Assembly: GCF_004137795.1 (NCBI RefSeq)
Contig: NZ_NWTM01000001.1
Location: 1,973,229 to 2,037,228 of the forward strand
Length of the DNA: 64,000 bases
Direction: 5' to 3'
DNA from: Pectobacterium zantedeschiae
GTDB taxonomy: Bacteria > Pseudomonadota > Gammaproteobacteria > Enterobacterales > Enterobacteriaceae
Position 1 is the first letter of the stretch, and the number at the start of each line of letters is the position of its first letter. The position numbers and the translations under genes are program-made. Positions 1 through 9,262 of this stretch are shown here, in pieces. Below the pieces are notes generated by a model. It saw only the letters and a list, made by a program, of their open reading frames with translations, searched no databases and was not told the DNA's origin.

Positions 1-873
1 CTGGGCGAAACGTTGCAAGTTATTGTAGCCCAGCGTTGCATAGGTTAGCGGATGCGCAACAGCCGGATCCTGTTCCGCTTCGACAACCAGCCATCCGCTG
101 TAGCTATTGGCTTTCAGAATGCTGAACACCGCCGGATAATCAACGCAGCCATCGCCCGGTACGGTAAAGACGCCACTTAGCACCGCGTCCAAAAAGCTGG
201 TCTTACGGTTTTTTACGTCTTTCAGCACATCTGGGCGGATATCTTTGCAGTGAACGTGATTAATACGATTAATCCAGCGCTTTGCTACTGCCACCGGATC
301 GGCACCCGCAAACGTTAAGTGTCCGGTATCCAACAGTAACCCGACTTCCGGCCCGGTATGTTCCATCAAATTATCCACGTCCTGTGCGCTTTCAATCACT
401 GTGCCCATATGGTGATGATAGGCAATCTGCACGCCCTGACTTTGCGTATAGCGCGCAAATTCGGTCAGCTTTTTACCGTATTCCGGCCAGCGTTCTTCGG
501 GGAAACGCGGACGCAGATGAACCGGTTTCTGCTGGTCGCCGTGAATCGCGCCCGTGACTTCGGCAAACACCAGTACCGTCGCACCGAGGTCACGCAATAA
601 CGCCAGATGCCCCTGCACCGCTTCAATCTCTTCTTCTACTGAACGGGTGAGCAGTTCGCCAGAATACCAGCCAGAAACTAAGCGCAGATCGTGCGCTTGC
701 AAAATTGGCCCCAGCACGCTGGCCTGACGTGGGAATTTATTACCTAACTCAAAACCGACGAAGCCTGCCTGTCGCCCTTCACTCAGACAGGTTTCCAGCG
801 GTGTGTCCGCCCCCAGAGAAGGCAGATCGTCATTTGTCCAGGTGAGTGGATTAATACCAAGTTGAACGGTCAT
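1..873 (-). CDS. iolE: Inosose dehydratase IolE (3' end cut by window edge)
   Basis: The protein dehydrates 2-keto-myo-inositol (scyllo-inosose) to the diketo intermediate, the second step of myo-inositol breakdown in the cytoplasm. It is an AP-endonuclease-like TIM barrel; metal-site segments are visible (YHHHMGT, LLLDTGH, NHVHCKDIR and VVEAEQDP near the C-terminus). The reading frame begins at ATG 871-873 with MTVQLGINPLTW and covers 291 codons up to the edge. The family is about 295-300 residues, so only a few C-terminal residues are missing. It is the last visible gene of the leftward iol operon, 33 bp after iolC. Function is read from family similarity and context. Confidence 0.93.
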   Translation of the reverse strand, partial: MTVQLGINPLTWTNDDLPSLGADTPLETCLSEGRQAGFVGFELGNKFPRQASVLGPILQAHDLRLVSGWYSGELLTRSVEEEIEAVQGHLALLRDLGATVLVFAEVTGAIHGDQQKPVHLRPRFPEERWPEYGKKLTEFARYTQSQGVQIAYHHHMGTVIESAQDVDNLMEHTGPEVGLLLDTGHLTFAGADPVAVAKRWINRINHVHCKDIRPDVLKDVKNRKTSFLDAVLSGVFTVPGDGCVDYPAVFSILKANSYSGWLVVEAEQDPAVAHPLTYATLGYNNLQRFAQ

Positions 874-906
874 GTTATGTCCCTTATTCAAACACATAGA
901 AATGGG

Positions 907-2811
907 TTAACCACGCTGCCGCCAGACGGCGATCAGTTGCAGGTAGTTATGTTTAACTTGCTCAATCAATTCGACGTCATCGATTTCATTACGTAGCCAC
1001 TTTTGCGCAGGCTGGGCAAACAGGGTGCGCCCGACGGCAAATCCTTTCACAATCGGGAAGCCCACTGCGGCGCTAAAGCCTTGTTGCAGTGTTTCCAGCG
1101 GTGCATCCAACCCAAGAATGACCACGCCACGACAGTAAGGATCGCGCTGTGCCAGCAGCGGCGTAAGCTGCGCCCAGCCGTCGGCGGACAGCGGTGGCAG
1201 TTTCCACCAGTCTGGCCGTACGCCAAGGTTGTAGAAGCGCTGAATGGCGCGCAGATAAAGCGCATCACTGTGCGCCATCCCTGCGGGAAGAATGACTTCG
1301 AGCAGTAGCTCATGGCCGGATTGACGACAGGCCTGATAGACCTCCATCACCTTCATTTCCTGCTCGCGCCGCAGCGCATGGGCATCTTCCGGGTGGAAGA
1401 ACACCAGACATTTCACCACGTGTTCAAGCGGCCAGCTCACTAACTGTGAACCGATGTTGCCACGTTCCATGACTAACGGGCGCGATCCCGGTAGCTCAAT
1501 CGGCCGACCAATCCACCAGCCTTTCCCAGTGATATCATTCAGCGCATCCTGCCCAAACGTGCCGTCACACAGCAGGCCAGCTTTGCCCTCCAGCCCCGCC
1601 AGCTGCGCCGCATCATAGCTGGCACGCAGAATCAGCTTCTTCAGCGCCGGAATACGACTGATTTCCGTGCCGCAGTTCAGCGCCATATCTTCCAGTTGGC
1701 TGCGGTGATCGAACGCAATCACGCACAATTCATCCCACTGTTTACGGCGTGTTGTCACACGGTGTAGATGGTTAAGCTCTTCGTCCAGATCGGGACGTGG
1801 AACACTTGCCGCCCGTGCTAAATAGTTATCCAGTTCGATCTTGCTTGGCATGGCTGGCGCACAACCATGGCGTGATACCACCAGCGCACCACAGGCATTG
1901 GCGTAAGCACAGGCTTTCTCCCAACCTTCACCATTGAGATATCCACGCAGCAGACCGGACATAAACGCATCACCCGCCCCCAGTACGTTGAGAACATCTA
2001 CACGCACTCCTTTGATCGTGATGCCTTTATCCAGGTGGTCGGGAATGGCGTCGCTAAATACCGAACACCCCAACGCCCCTCGTTTGCACACCAGCTCCGC
2101 CTGCGTGTGCTGCCGTACCGTGCGCAGCGCCTGTAAGGTATCCGTGCTGCCGCCAGCAATGTGGAATTCCTCTTCGGTACCGACAATCACGTCGAACAGC
2201 GACAGCACCTGCTGCAATTGCACCGTGACGGCCTGTGCTTCAACAAAGCGGGTTTCGCCATCGCCCAGCGACGTCAGCCCCCACAGCACTGGACGGTAAT
2301 CAATATCCAGCGCCGTCTTCACCCCGTTTCGCCGAGCATATTGCAGCGCAGTTAACACCGCTGCACGCGTGTTAGGGTGAGAGAGATGCGTGCCGGTAAT
2401 CGCCAGACAGCGTGACGACGCAATGTAATCTTCGGTGAAATCCTCTGGTGAAATCGCCATATCGGCGCAGTTATCACGGTAAAAAATCAGCGGAAAGGTA
2501 TCGCGATCTTTGATACCCAACAGCACCAGCGCCGTCAGGCGTTCCTTATCAGTAATCAAATGGCTGGTGTCGCAGCCGACCTGATTTAGCTCTTCACGCA
2601 GGAAGCGCCCCATATGCTCATCGCCCACCCGCGCCAGCATCGAAGAACGTAGCCCCTGTCGCGCCGTACCATAAGCCACGTTTCCAGACGAACCGCCAAG
2701 ATACTTGGCAAAACTGCCCATATCTTCCAGACGCGCGCCGATTTGCTGCCCGTACAGATCGACAGCAACGCGCCCCATGCAAATCACATCAAACGTCTTT
2801 TCCTTACTCAT
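907..2811 (-). CDS. iolC: IolC, 5-dehydro-2-deoxygluconokinase fused to a C-terminal DUF2090 aldolase-like domain
   Basis: The 634-residue protein has two parts. Residues 1 to about 320 are a PfkB-family kinase with the GAGD motif at 278-281 (D281 is the expected catalytic base); it phosphorylates 5-keto-2-deoxygluconate. Residues from about 330 to the end match the DUF2090 domain, related to the aldolase that splits the phosphorylated product to DHAP and malonate semialdehyde. Kinase-only IolC proteins are about 320-340 residues, so this is the long form annotated in some proteobacteria as bifunctional kinase/aldolase. An AGGG sits about 12 bp before ATG 2811. It lies between the Gfo/Idh dehydrogenase and iolE. 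Aldolase activity of the second domain is family inference. Confidence 0.93.
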   Translation of the reverse strand: MSKEKTFDVICMGRVAVDLYGQQIGARLEDMGSFAKYLGGSSGNVAYGTARQGLRSSMLARVGDEHMGRFLREELNQVGCDTSHLITDKERLTALVLLGIKDRDTFPLIFYRDNCADMAISPEDFTEDYIASSRCLAITGTHLSHPNTRAAVLTALQYARRNGVKTALDIDYRPVLWGLTSLGDGETRFVEAQAVTVQLQQVLSLFDVIVGTEEEFHIAGGSTDTLQALRTVRQHTQAELVCKRGALGCSVFSDAIPDHLDKGITIKGVRVDVLNVLGAGDAFMSGLLRGYLNGEGWEKACAYANACGALVVSRHGCAPAMPSKIELDNYLARAASVPRPDLDEELNHLHRVTTRRKQWDELCVIAFDHRSQLEDMALNCGTEISRIPALKKLILRASYDAAQLAGLEGKAGLLCDGTFGQDALNDITGKGWWIGRPIELPGSRPLVMERGNIGSQLVSWPLEHVVKCLVFFHPEDAHALRREQEMKVMEVYQACRQSGHELLLEVILPAGMAHSDALYLRAIQRFYNLGVRPDWWKLPPLSADGWAQLTPLLAQRDPYCRGVVILGLDAPLETLQQGFSAAVGFPIVKGFAVGRTLFAQPAQKWLRNEIDDVELIEQVKHNYLQLIAVWRQRG

Positions 2812-2853
2812 AGCGGCAAACCCTGTAAAAAAGTCGCGTAAAAAAAGCCTTAA

Positions 2854-3987
2854 TTAGCCCACCTCGTCCACGTTGACCCAACGTGCCGTTTCGTGTGACT
2901 GCACTATCGCATCCAGAACTCGCGATACCTTCCAGCCCTCTTCGAAATCCGGCCACATAGGTACGTCAGCCGCAATACCGTCGATCAGATCGCGTACTTC
3001 CACCGTTTTCTGATCGTTAAACCCAATACCGTGCCCGGCGCTGGCACAGAATGCCGCGTAATCAGGATGCTGCGGCCCGGTCAGCAGCGTTTTGAACCCC
3101 TGCCGATTCTCCGGTTCGTCATGCCGATACAGCTTCAGTTCCGCCATGCGCTCCTGCGTGAAACTCAGCGTGCCTTTGGTGCCGGTCACCACGTAGGTCA
3201 AGCCCATTTTGCGGCCGCAGGCGATACGTGAAGTTTCAATCACGCCACGCGCGCCGCTAGCAAACCGCACCATGGCATGCGCCTGATCTTCATTCTCCAC
3301 CTGCACAAGTTCACCGCTGCCCGATGCCATCGGACGCTGCGCAATAACCGTTTGTAGATCGCCGCAGACGCTGGTGATATCACCCACCAGATACTGAGCC
3401 ATGTTAACGATGTGCGCCGCCAGATCCCCCAACGCCCCCAGACCTGCCATTTCTTTGAAACAGTGCCAGTCCGCAGGTTTGTTAGGATCGGCCAGATAAT
3501 CCTCATTGTGCGTACCGTAAAAATGCACCACCTCACCAATTTCGCCGCTGGCAATAATCTCTTTGGCCAGCTGTGAGGTCGGGTTCTTCATGTAGTTGAA
3601 GCCCACCAGCGTTTTCACGCCCGCCCGCTGTGCCGCATCGACCATTTCTCTGGCGTCACGTGCGTTCAGCGCCAGCGGTTTTTCCGAGTAAACGTGTTTG
3701 CCGTGCTGGATAGCCGCCATCGCCATCGTCTTATGCAGAAAGTTTGGCGCGCAGATATCCACCACATCAATGTCGGGATCCGCCACCAGTTCACGCCAAT
3801 CCCCGGTTGAACGCTTAAACCCGAACTCTTGCGCCCGTTTAGCCGCCAGCTCCGGTGACACTTCCGCCAGCATGGCTTTCACCAGATTCCCTTTTAACGG
3901 GAAGACCGTCGGTGCCTGCGCGTAGGCGATGGCATGCGCACGTCCGATATAGCCCGTGCCGATTAACCCAATGTGTACATCCTTCAT
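2854..3987 (-). CDS. Gfo/Idh/MocA family oxidoreductase (probable second inositol dehydrogenase)
   Basis: An NAD(P)-dependent sugar/polyol dehydrogenase of 377 residues. An N-terminal Rossmann fold carries GTGYIG at 10-15, and the EKP motif with the usual catalytic lysine is at 102-104; a C-terminal alpha/beta domain follows. I place the start at ATG 3987 because GAGGTG lies just before it; the in-frame GTG six bases upstream falls inside that ribosome site. It sits in the iol operon between the importer permease and iolC, so its substrate is probably an inositol isomer (for example scyllo-inositol) or a keto-inositol. It is distinct from IolG at 7718-8704. The exact substrate cannot be read from sequence. 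Confidence 0.85.
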   Translation of the reverse strand: MKDVHIGLIGTGYIGRAHAIAYAQAPTVFPLKGNLVKAMLAEVSPELAAKRAQEFGFKRSTGDWRELVADPDIDVVDICAPNFLHKTMAMAAIQHGKHVYSEKPLALNARDAREMVDAAQRAGVKTLVGFNYMKNPTSQLAKEIIASGEIGEVVHFYGTHNEDYLADPNKPADWHCFKEMAGLGALGDLAAHIVNMAQYLVGDITSVCGDLQTVIAQRPMASGSGELVQVENEDQAHAMVRFASGARGVIETSRIACGRKMGLTYVVTGTKGTLSFTQERMAELKLYRHDEPENRQGFKTLLTGPQHPDYAAFCASAGHGIGFNDQKTVEVRDLIDGIAADVPMWPDFEEGWKVSRVLDAIVQSHETARWVNVDEVG

Positions 3988-4026
3988 ATTCACCTCGGTG
4001 CAAAAAAGATTCGGTACAGGTGCGGA

Positions 4027-5058
4027 TCAGATAGCGCCGCGACGGCTCTTGGCATAGGTGTCAAACGCCACAGCCAGCACGATGATCAACCCCGTGATAA
4101 TCTGCTGGTAGTAGGCGGATACGTTCATCAATACCAGTCCGTTAATCAGGATCCCCATGATGATCGAGCCGATAATCGTTCCGCTGATCCGGCCATAGCC
4201 GCCCATCAGCGATGTGCCGCCGATCACCACCGAGGCGATAACACGCAGTTCGAAGGTGATCCCCGCGACTGCTTCTGCGCTGCCGAGACGGGCGCTGAGA
4301 ATAAAACCCGCCAGTCCTGCCAGACAGCCAATCACGACATAGACGCTGACCAGTACACGCTGCACATTCACACCAGCGAGACGCGCGGCTTCGGTGTTGC
4401 CGCCAATGGCGTAGACAAAGCGCCCCCAACGGGTTTTATGCAGCGCCAGATAGCCCAGCAAGGCGACCAACGCGAAGATCCAGATCGGCACCGAAATACC
4501 GAGAATCTCCCCCCGCCCCCACCAGCGATAGCCAGGGTCAAAGCCCGCTATCGGCGCACCGTCGTTCATCACCAGCGTTAATCCGCGCCAGATGGTCATC
4601 CCGCCCAGCGTGACGATAAACGGCGGCAGACGCAGTTTGGTCACCCCTAAACCATGCAGGAAGCCAATGAAAGTGCCCATTGCCAGACAAACGCCCAATG
4701 CAACCAACCAGCTCAAGCCGTACCAGGCATCAGGATCGACGGTGGTGAAGTTGTCGCCTTTAATCACCGATGCCGCAGTGATCGCACATACCGCCAGAAT
4801 TGAGCCGACGGACAAGTCGATTCCGGCAGTCAAAATGACAAACGTCATCCCTACCGCCATGATGCCGTAGATGGACACTTCGGTAAGGATGTTGGTGATG
4901 TTGCGTTCGGACAGAAAATTGCTGTTCTGCGACTGAAAGAAAATCAGCAGCAAAATCATGAAAATAAATACGCCAAAGCGTTCAAAAAAGGCAATTGGGT
5001 CAAAACGTCCGCGCGTATTGGACGGCGTAATGGCCTTAGAAAGCGGCTGCTGGGACAT
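4027..5058 (-). CDS. Inositol/ribose-type ABC transporter permease
   Basis: A 343-residue inner-membrane permease of the BPD_transp_2 (RbsC-like) family. Hydrophobic segments start around residue 30 and continue to the end, and family features are visible (GIMAVGMTFVILTAGIDLSVGS, followed by glycine-rich GGTSLMGGYGRISGT near residue 285). It forms the channel for a sugar importer with the ATPase immediately upstream (12-bp gap) and the periplasmic binding protein before that. GGAGGTG precedes ATG 5058. Context between iolG and iolC points to myo-inositol as substrate, as for the Caulobacter IatP family; ribose or another sugar is less likely. Confidence 0.92.
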   Translation of the reverse strand: MSQQPLSKAITPSNTRGRFDPIAFFERFGVFIFMILLLIFFQSQNSNFLSERNITNILTEVSIYGIMAVGMTFVILTAGIDLSVGSILAVCAITAASVIKGDNFTTVDPDAWYGLSWLVALGVCLAMGTFIGFLHGLGVTKLRLPPFIVTLGGMTIWRGLTLVMNDGAPIAGFDPGYRWWGRGEILGISVPIWIFALVALLGYLALHKTRWGRFVYAIGGNTEAARLAGVNVQRVLVSVYVVIGCLAGLAGFILSARLGSAEAVAGITFELRVIASVVIGGTSLMGGYGRISGTIIGSIIMGILINGLVLMNVSAYYQQIITGLIIVLAVAFDTYAKSRRGAI

Positions 5059-5070
5059 ACGTCACCTCCG

Positions 5071-6618
5071 TTATGCTGCGTGTAATGCGTCGTGGCAAAT
5101 GGCCATCATCGTCATCAGTTTTTCTTCTGTGGCGTCATCGCCATGAATTTCCCCGCTGATCCGCCCTTCGCTGAGCGTGATAATGCGGTCAGAAATCGCC
5201 ATGATTTCCGGCAGGTCGGAGGAAATCACAATCACGGCGACGCCCCGTTTTGCCATATCGAACAGCACCTGATGCACTTCAGACTTGGTGCCGACATCAA
5301 TGCCGCGCGTGGGCTCATCCACGATCAATACCTTGGGGTTCAGTGCCATACAGCGGGCAAGAATCACCTTTTGCTGGTTACCGCCCGACAGCTTGCGCAC
5401 TTCCTGCTCGCTGTTCACCATTTTGATATGCAGCGCCTGACGGTAAGCATCAATCAGATCGTCTTCCTTACGGGTGTTCACAAACCAACGCCAGCGCATA
5501 AGCGACGAGAGATTAGAGAGCGAGATATTTTCCCTGATAGATAACCCCAGCACCGCCCCCTCTTTCTTGCGGTCTTCCGGTACCAACGCAATACCCTGTG
5601 ACAGCGCATGCAACGGAGTCGACGGATGATAAGGTGCGTCATCCAGCACAAACTCACCGGTAGAAAACGCATCGGCACCAAATAGACAACGCGCGATTTC
5701 CGTGCGCCCTGCGCCTACCAGCCCAGCGATCCCGAGCACTTCACCCGCGTGCACCTGGAAACTGATATCTTTCAGTGCGATACCGTGTGCATCCAGCGGC
5801 GGTTTTTCTCGGCTTAACCCCTTCACCGCCAAACGTACCGGCTTATCCTGATGATGTGTTTCAGAAGGTGGACGGCGGTTAAACACCACGTCACGCCCCA
5901 CCATCAGGCGAATAATCTCCTGCACGTTGGTGCTGGCGACATCCCCAGAACCGGTGTAGCGGCCATCCTGAAACACGGTAAAACGATCGCATAGCTGGAA
6001 GACTTCATGCAGCCGATGCGTCACATACACTACGCTCACGCCTCGTCCTTTTAGCTCACGCACCACACGGTGCAGGCTGTCGACTTCACTGTCGCTCAGC
6101 GCCGCCGATGGCTCATCCATCACAATCAGCTTGGCGTTCAGCGTCAGCGCTCTGGCGATCTCCACCATCTGCTGCTGTGCTACGCTCAAACGCGCCACCT
6201 GCGTCGTCGGCGCAATGTTCAATTTCAGGTAATCGAGTACCGCTTTCGCCTCGCGATTGACCGCCAGCGCGTCAACGAACACGCTATTGCGCTGCGGCTC
6301 TCGCCCCAGGAACATGTTTTCCGCGACGCTCATATTCGGCAGCAGATTAAATTCCTGATAAATGGTGATAATCCCCCGCTTTTGACGTTCAACCGGCGAT
6401 TCGAGCGGTAACAGTTGCTGGCCACCAAACCAGATATCGCCGCTGGTCTGCGGCTGCGCCCCTGCCAGCGCCTTTAACAGCGTCGATTTACCCGCGCCGT
6501 TCTCTCCCAATAGCGCATGAATCTCCCCCGGCTGTACGGTCAGTTGCGCATTACTTAGCGCCCAGACGCCAGAGAAACTCTTTGCCAGATTGGTGATGTT
6601 CAGTAGGGGTTCCGTCAT
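5071..6618 (-). CDS. Inositol/ribose-type ABC transporter ATP-binding protein (duplicated cassette)
   Basis: A 515-residue ATPase with two ABC cassettes in tandem, as in RbsA and MglA. The first has Walker A GENGAGKST at 38-46 and a Walker B ending LIVMDEPSAAL; the second has the degenerate P-loop GLVGAGRTE, signature LSGGNQQK and Walker B LIVDEPTRGIDVG. Only one cassette is therefore expected to hydrolyse ATP well, which is usual in this family. It energises import with the permease directly downstream and the binding protein upstream. GGAGGAAGG precedes ATG 6618. The inositol assignment comes from position in the iol operon. Confidence 0.93.
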   Translation of the reverse strand: MTEPLLNITNLAKSFSGVWALSNAQLTVQPGEIHALLGENGAGKSTLLKALAGAQPQTSGDIWFGGQQLLPLESPVERQKRGIITIYQEFNLLPNMSVAENMFLGREPQRNSVFVDALAVNREAKAVLDYLKLNIAPTTQVARLSVAQQQMVEIARALTLNAKLIVMDEPSAALSDSEVDSLHRVVRELKGRGVSVVYVTHRLHEVFQLCDRFTVFQDGRYTGSGDVASTNVQEIIRLMVGRDVVFNRRPPSETHHQDKPVRLAVKGLSREKPPLDAHGIALKDISFQVHAGEVLGIAGLVGAGRTEIARCLFGADAFSTGEFVLDDAPYHPSTPLHALSQGIALVPEDRKKEGAVLGLSIRENISLSNLSSLMRWRWFVNTRKEDDLIDAYRQALHIKMVNSEQEVRKLSGGNQQKVILARCMALNPKVLIVDEPTRGIDVGTKSEVHQVLFDMAKRGVAVIVISSDLPEIMAISDRIITLSEGRISGEIHGDDATEEKLMTMMAICHDALHAA

Positions 6619-6698
6619 GCGTACCTTCCTCCCGCGAGGCCGCGCGGTCGCGGCCTGCTGAATACCTTTGATTAGTTAACAGTGGCGTGGAAAACGAT

Positions 6699-7637
6699 TT
6701 ATTTACCTGCTTCGCCAATACGCTCAGCATCGTTCAGGTTATCTTTAGTAATCATGGTCGGTTGGTAATCAGCCCCGGTGATAGGCGCTTTACTGCGGAT
6801 GTTATTGGTTAACTGCGTTAACGCCGTGGTCACGGCATAGCCTGGACGCTGATCGGCGGTCACATCCAGCCAGCCGTCGCGTACGCGAGCCAGCGCTTCC
6901 GGTACGGCATCAAAGCCCGTCACCATCACGTCGCCGGGTTTCAGGCCTTGCCCCTGTAATGCTTCAATCGCGCCCAACGCCATATCGTCATTCGCGGAGA
7001 GGATCACCTGCGGGCGTTTAGGCAACGAAGGAAAAACACTTTCAACGATGCGCATCCCTTCAGAACGCATCCAGTTCCCCGTCTGGTCGGCCACAATGTG
7101 GTACTTGCTGCCACCCGCTTTCAGGCTGTCGCGAATCCCCTGCGTCCGTTCGATGTTAGAAGAAGAGCCAGGCTGACCGGTCAGCAGAATGATCTCTGCT
7201 CCGTTCGGAAATTTGGTTTTGACATAGTCGGCAATCGCCTGACCACCTTTGTAGTTGTTGGCGCCAAAATGCGGCACGGCTTTTTCCGTTTTCACCGAAC
7301 GATCCAGCGTCACCACTGGCAGCTTGGCATCCTGAATTTCGGTCACCGCGCTGGAAACCGCGTTGACGTCATTCGGCGACACTACGAAACCCTGCGCACC
7401 ACGCGTGATGGCATTCTCCAAATCAGCGGCCTGCTTTGGCGAGCTACCCTGCCCATCCAGCACCTGCAAATTCACGCCCAGTTCTTTGGCGGCTTTGACG
7501 GCGGTGCGCTGCATGTGAACTTCAAACGGCATAGCGAGATTCGGCGTACTGAAAACGATTTGTTCATTTTGGGCCTGAGCAAGACCAGACAGACCCAGTG
7601 CGATGGCGATTGCGGTAACGCTGATGATCTTTTTCAT
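6699..7637 (-). CDS. Periplasmic sugar-binding protein of the inositol ABC importer
   Basis: A 312-residue type I periplasmic binding protein (Peripla_BP_4, RbsB-like). The N-terminus is a clear Sec signal, MKKIISVTAIAIALGLSGLA, with probable cleavage after AQA near residue 22. The mature part begins NEQIVFSTPNLAMPFEVH and carries ligand-site segments typical of the family (DRSV, GTDx-like FDAVPE, TGQPGSSSN). It should bind the sugar in the periplasm and deliver it to the permease. It follows iolG by 80 bp and precedes the ATPase by the same distance. Binding of myo-inositol is inferred from the operon, as for Caulobacter IbpA. Confidence 0.92.
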   Translation of the reverse strand: MKKIISVTAIAIALGLSGLAQAQNEQIVFSTPNLAMPFEVHMQRTAVKAAKELGVNLQVLDGQGSSPKQAADLENAITRGAQGFVVSPNDVNAVSSAVTEIQDAKLPVVTLDRSVKTEKAVPHFGANNYKGGQAIADYVKTKFPNGAEIILLTGQPGSSSNIERTQGIRDSLKAGGSKYHIVADQTGNWMRSEGMRIVESVFPSLPKRPQVILSANDDMALGAIEALQGQGLKPGDVMVTGFDAVPEALARVRDGWLDVTADQRPGYAVTTALTQLTNNIRSKAPITGADYQPTMITKDNLNDAERIGEAGK

Positions 7638-7717
7638 ATGTCTTTTCTCTTCATCTGCTTCTGTTATGGGTATGGGTGTAGGGTTGAAAGCAGGTAAAAC
7701 GTGGAGTGCCGATACGG

Positions 7718-8704
7718 TTACACGGCGACCTCCTTGCCTTGAGCCAGGGATTCAAACGCTTTATCCGCCAGATTTAACGCCCGCTCCCCGTCCAGACCGG
7801 AACACTCTGGCTGGGTACGGCCATTCAGCACATCGACAAAGTGCTGCCACTCTGCCGCGTAGGCCGCGTGATAGCGTTGCAGGAAGAAATATTCAGGTTT
7901 TGCGGACAGACAGCCGTCATCCGTCCACTGCTCGACGACGTTTTCACGGATATTGCCTGCGGTGAGCACGCCTTTCGCGCCATGCAATTCAAGGCGCTGA
8001 TCGTAGCCGTAGCCAGAACGGCGGCTGTTGACAATGGTTGCCATCGCGCCAGAGGCAAATTTCAGCACGATGAATGCGGTATCAATGTCACCCGCTTCAC
8101 CAATCGCTGGATCGACCAAATTGCTGCCTTGTGCAAAAACCGACACGGGCTCTTCGCCCATAATGAAGCGCGCCATATCAAAATCATGGATCGTCATATC
8201 GCGGAACATACCGCCGGAAACGCGGACATACTCGGCAGGTGGCGGAGACGGATCGCGGGAGATAATCAGGAGAGATTCCGGTTTGCCGATATTGCCTTCG
8301 CCAGCCAGCGTTTTGACGCGGCGGAATTGCGGGTCGTAGCGGCGATTGAACCCCACAAACAGCGGCACGTTCTGCTGTTTCACAACGGTCAGGCAGTCGC
8401 GAACGCGGGCAATATCCAGATGTACTGGCTTTTCACAGAAAATGGCTTTGCCATGCTTAGCGGCCAGTTCAATCAAGTCAGCGTGCGTGTCGGTCGCAGA
8501 GGCAATCAGAACAGCGTGTACCTCCGGATCGTTCATGACCTCATCCACGGTTTGCACTTTGGTGTGGTAACGTTCGGCCAGCGCCGTGGCATTTGCTGGG
8601 TTGGGATCGACCACCGCGTACAGGTTGGTTTCTTTGTGTGCCGCGATGTTCACTGCATGGACCTGACCAATACGACCTGCGCCTAGTAAAGCGATGTTAA
8701 ACAT
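7718..8704 (-). CDS. iolG: myo-Inositol 2-dehydrogenase IolG
   Basis: Oxidises myo-inositol to 2-keto-myo-inositol with NAD+, the first catabolic step. The 328-residue protein has the Rossmann motif GAGRIG at 8-13, EKP at 91-93 holding the catalytic lysine, and the conserved MTIHDFDMARF segment near residue 170 that contributes substrate-site Asp and His. The frame is open for another 24 codons upstream, but I start at ATG 8702-8704 because GGGAGC lies seven bases before it and MFNIALLGAGRIG is the family N-terminus. It is the first gene of the leftward iol operon, with a 400-bp upstream region carrying candidate operators. Confidence 0.93.
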   Translation of the reverse strand: MFNIALLGAGRIGQVHAVNIAAHKETNLYAVVDPNPANATALAERYHTKVQTVDEVMNDPEVHAVLIASATDTHADLIELAAKHGKAIFCEKPVHLDIARVRDCLTVVKQQNVPLFVGFNRRYDPQFRRVKTLAGEGNIGKPESLLIISRDPSPPPAEYVRVSGGMFRDMTIHDFDMARFIMGEEPVSVFAQGSNLVDPAIGEAGDIDTAFIVLKFASGAMATIVNSRRSGYGYDQRLELHGAKGVLTAGNIRENVVEQWTDDGCLSAKPEYFFLQRYHAAYAAEWQHFVDVLNGRTQPECSGLDGERALNLADKAFESLAQGKEVAV

Positions 8705-9110
8705 AGATGCTCCCTTGCTACCTGTGTGGTATTTAACGCCAGACTGAGAAAGTGACGGGATAACGGCTAGTCTCATTCTCTCCAGCCATCACCCACTTTT
8801 TACCGCAAATCCTGATAGCTAAAATAAAACATTTATTTCAGTTTTGTATAAATTGAAAATTATGTTTTTGCGCGCCAGTTAACATTTTCATGACATCTTC
8901 GCTGTTTTCTGCAACCCCAATCACACATCGCGTGAGAACGTTTATGGGGATATACATGACTATCGGGGAGCGATCAGGTGCAGGCGTACAGCAGGAAGGA
9001 AAATGAAACCACGGTTTGAAAATGAAATGGATATTTCAATTCATTGCATCCTACTGCATTTAACCCTCTCAAAAATACAACTACGGGAGTCATCAAGGGT
9101 TTTGCCCTTA
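8705..9110 (-). promoter_or_regulatory. iolG operon upstream region with candidate operator palindromes
   Basis: No gene is seen here. The stretch is AT-rich and must hold the promoter of the iol operon. Two dyads stand out. At 8822-8838 AAATAAA-ACA-TTTATTT has perfect 7-bp arms, and two of the next three base pairs outward also match. At 9021-9045 AATGAA and TTCATT enclose a second dyad, GAAAT-N4-ATTTC at 9024-9037. Together with the dyad before iolA (13125-13139) these are candidate sites for IolR. The assignment is inference; I saw no confident -35/-10 pair. Confidence 0.45.
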
Positions 9111-9262
9111 TACGGCGTAAAAAATTATGCAGAGGAGATAGCAGGCTTAGGATGAGCCGCAGGACGCGGCGAAAGCTTGCGCCACGTAGGGAACGTGTCG
9201 CAAGCGGTCCGTTGAGCCTGATACCGACGAAGGCACAGCGTCAGCGGCATAATTTAGCCGTA
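9111..9262. repeat. Candidate dispersed intergenic element with imperfect terminal inverted repeats
   Basis: About 150 bp unlike its surroundings. The ends are imperfect inverted repeats: TACGGC (9111-9116) plus AAATTATGC (9122-9130) on the left against GCATAATTT (9247-9255) plus GCCGTA (9257-9262) on the right. Inside are stems, the best being a 12-bp arm around 9175-9205 (GCTTGCGCCACG against CGTGTCGCAAGC, one mismatch). It lies between the iolD stop and the iolG promoter region. GC-rich sequence with further stems continues to about 9350. This is the shape of a MITE-like or REP-like element; whether it is repeated in the genome cannot be tested from one copy. Confidence 0.5.

Noticed and set aside
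7841-8686. Long rightward open frame (281 codons) opposite iolG
   Set aside because: It is the antisense shadow of iolG, rich in His/Arg/Cys, without a ribosome site or family features.
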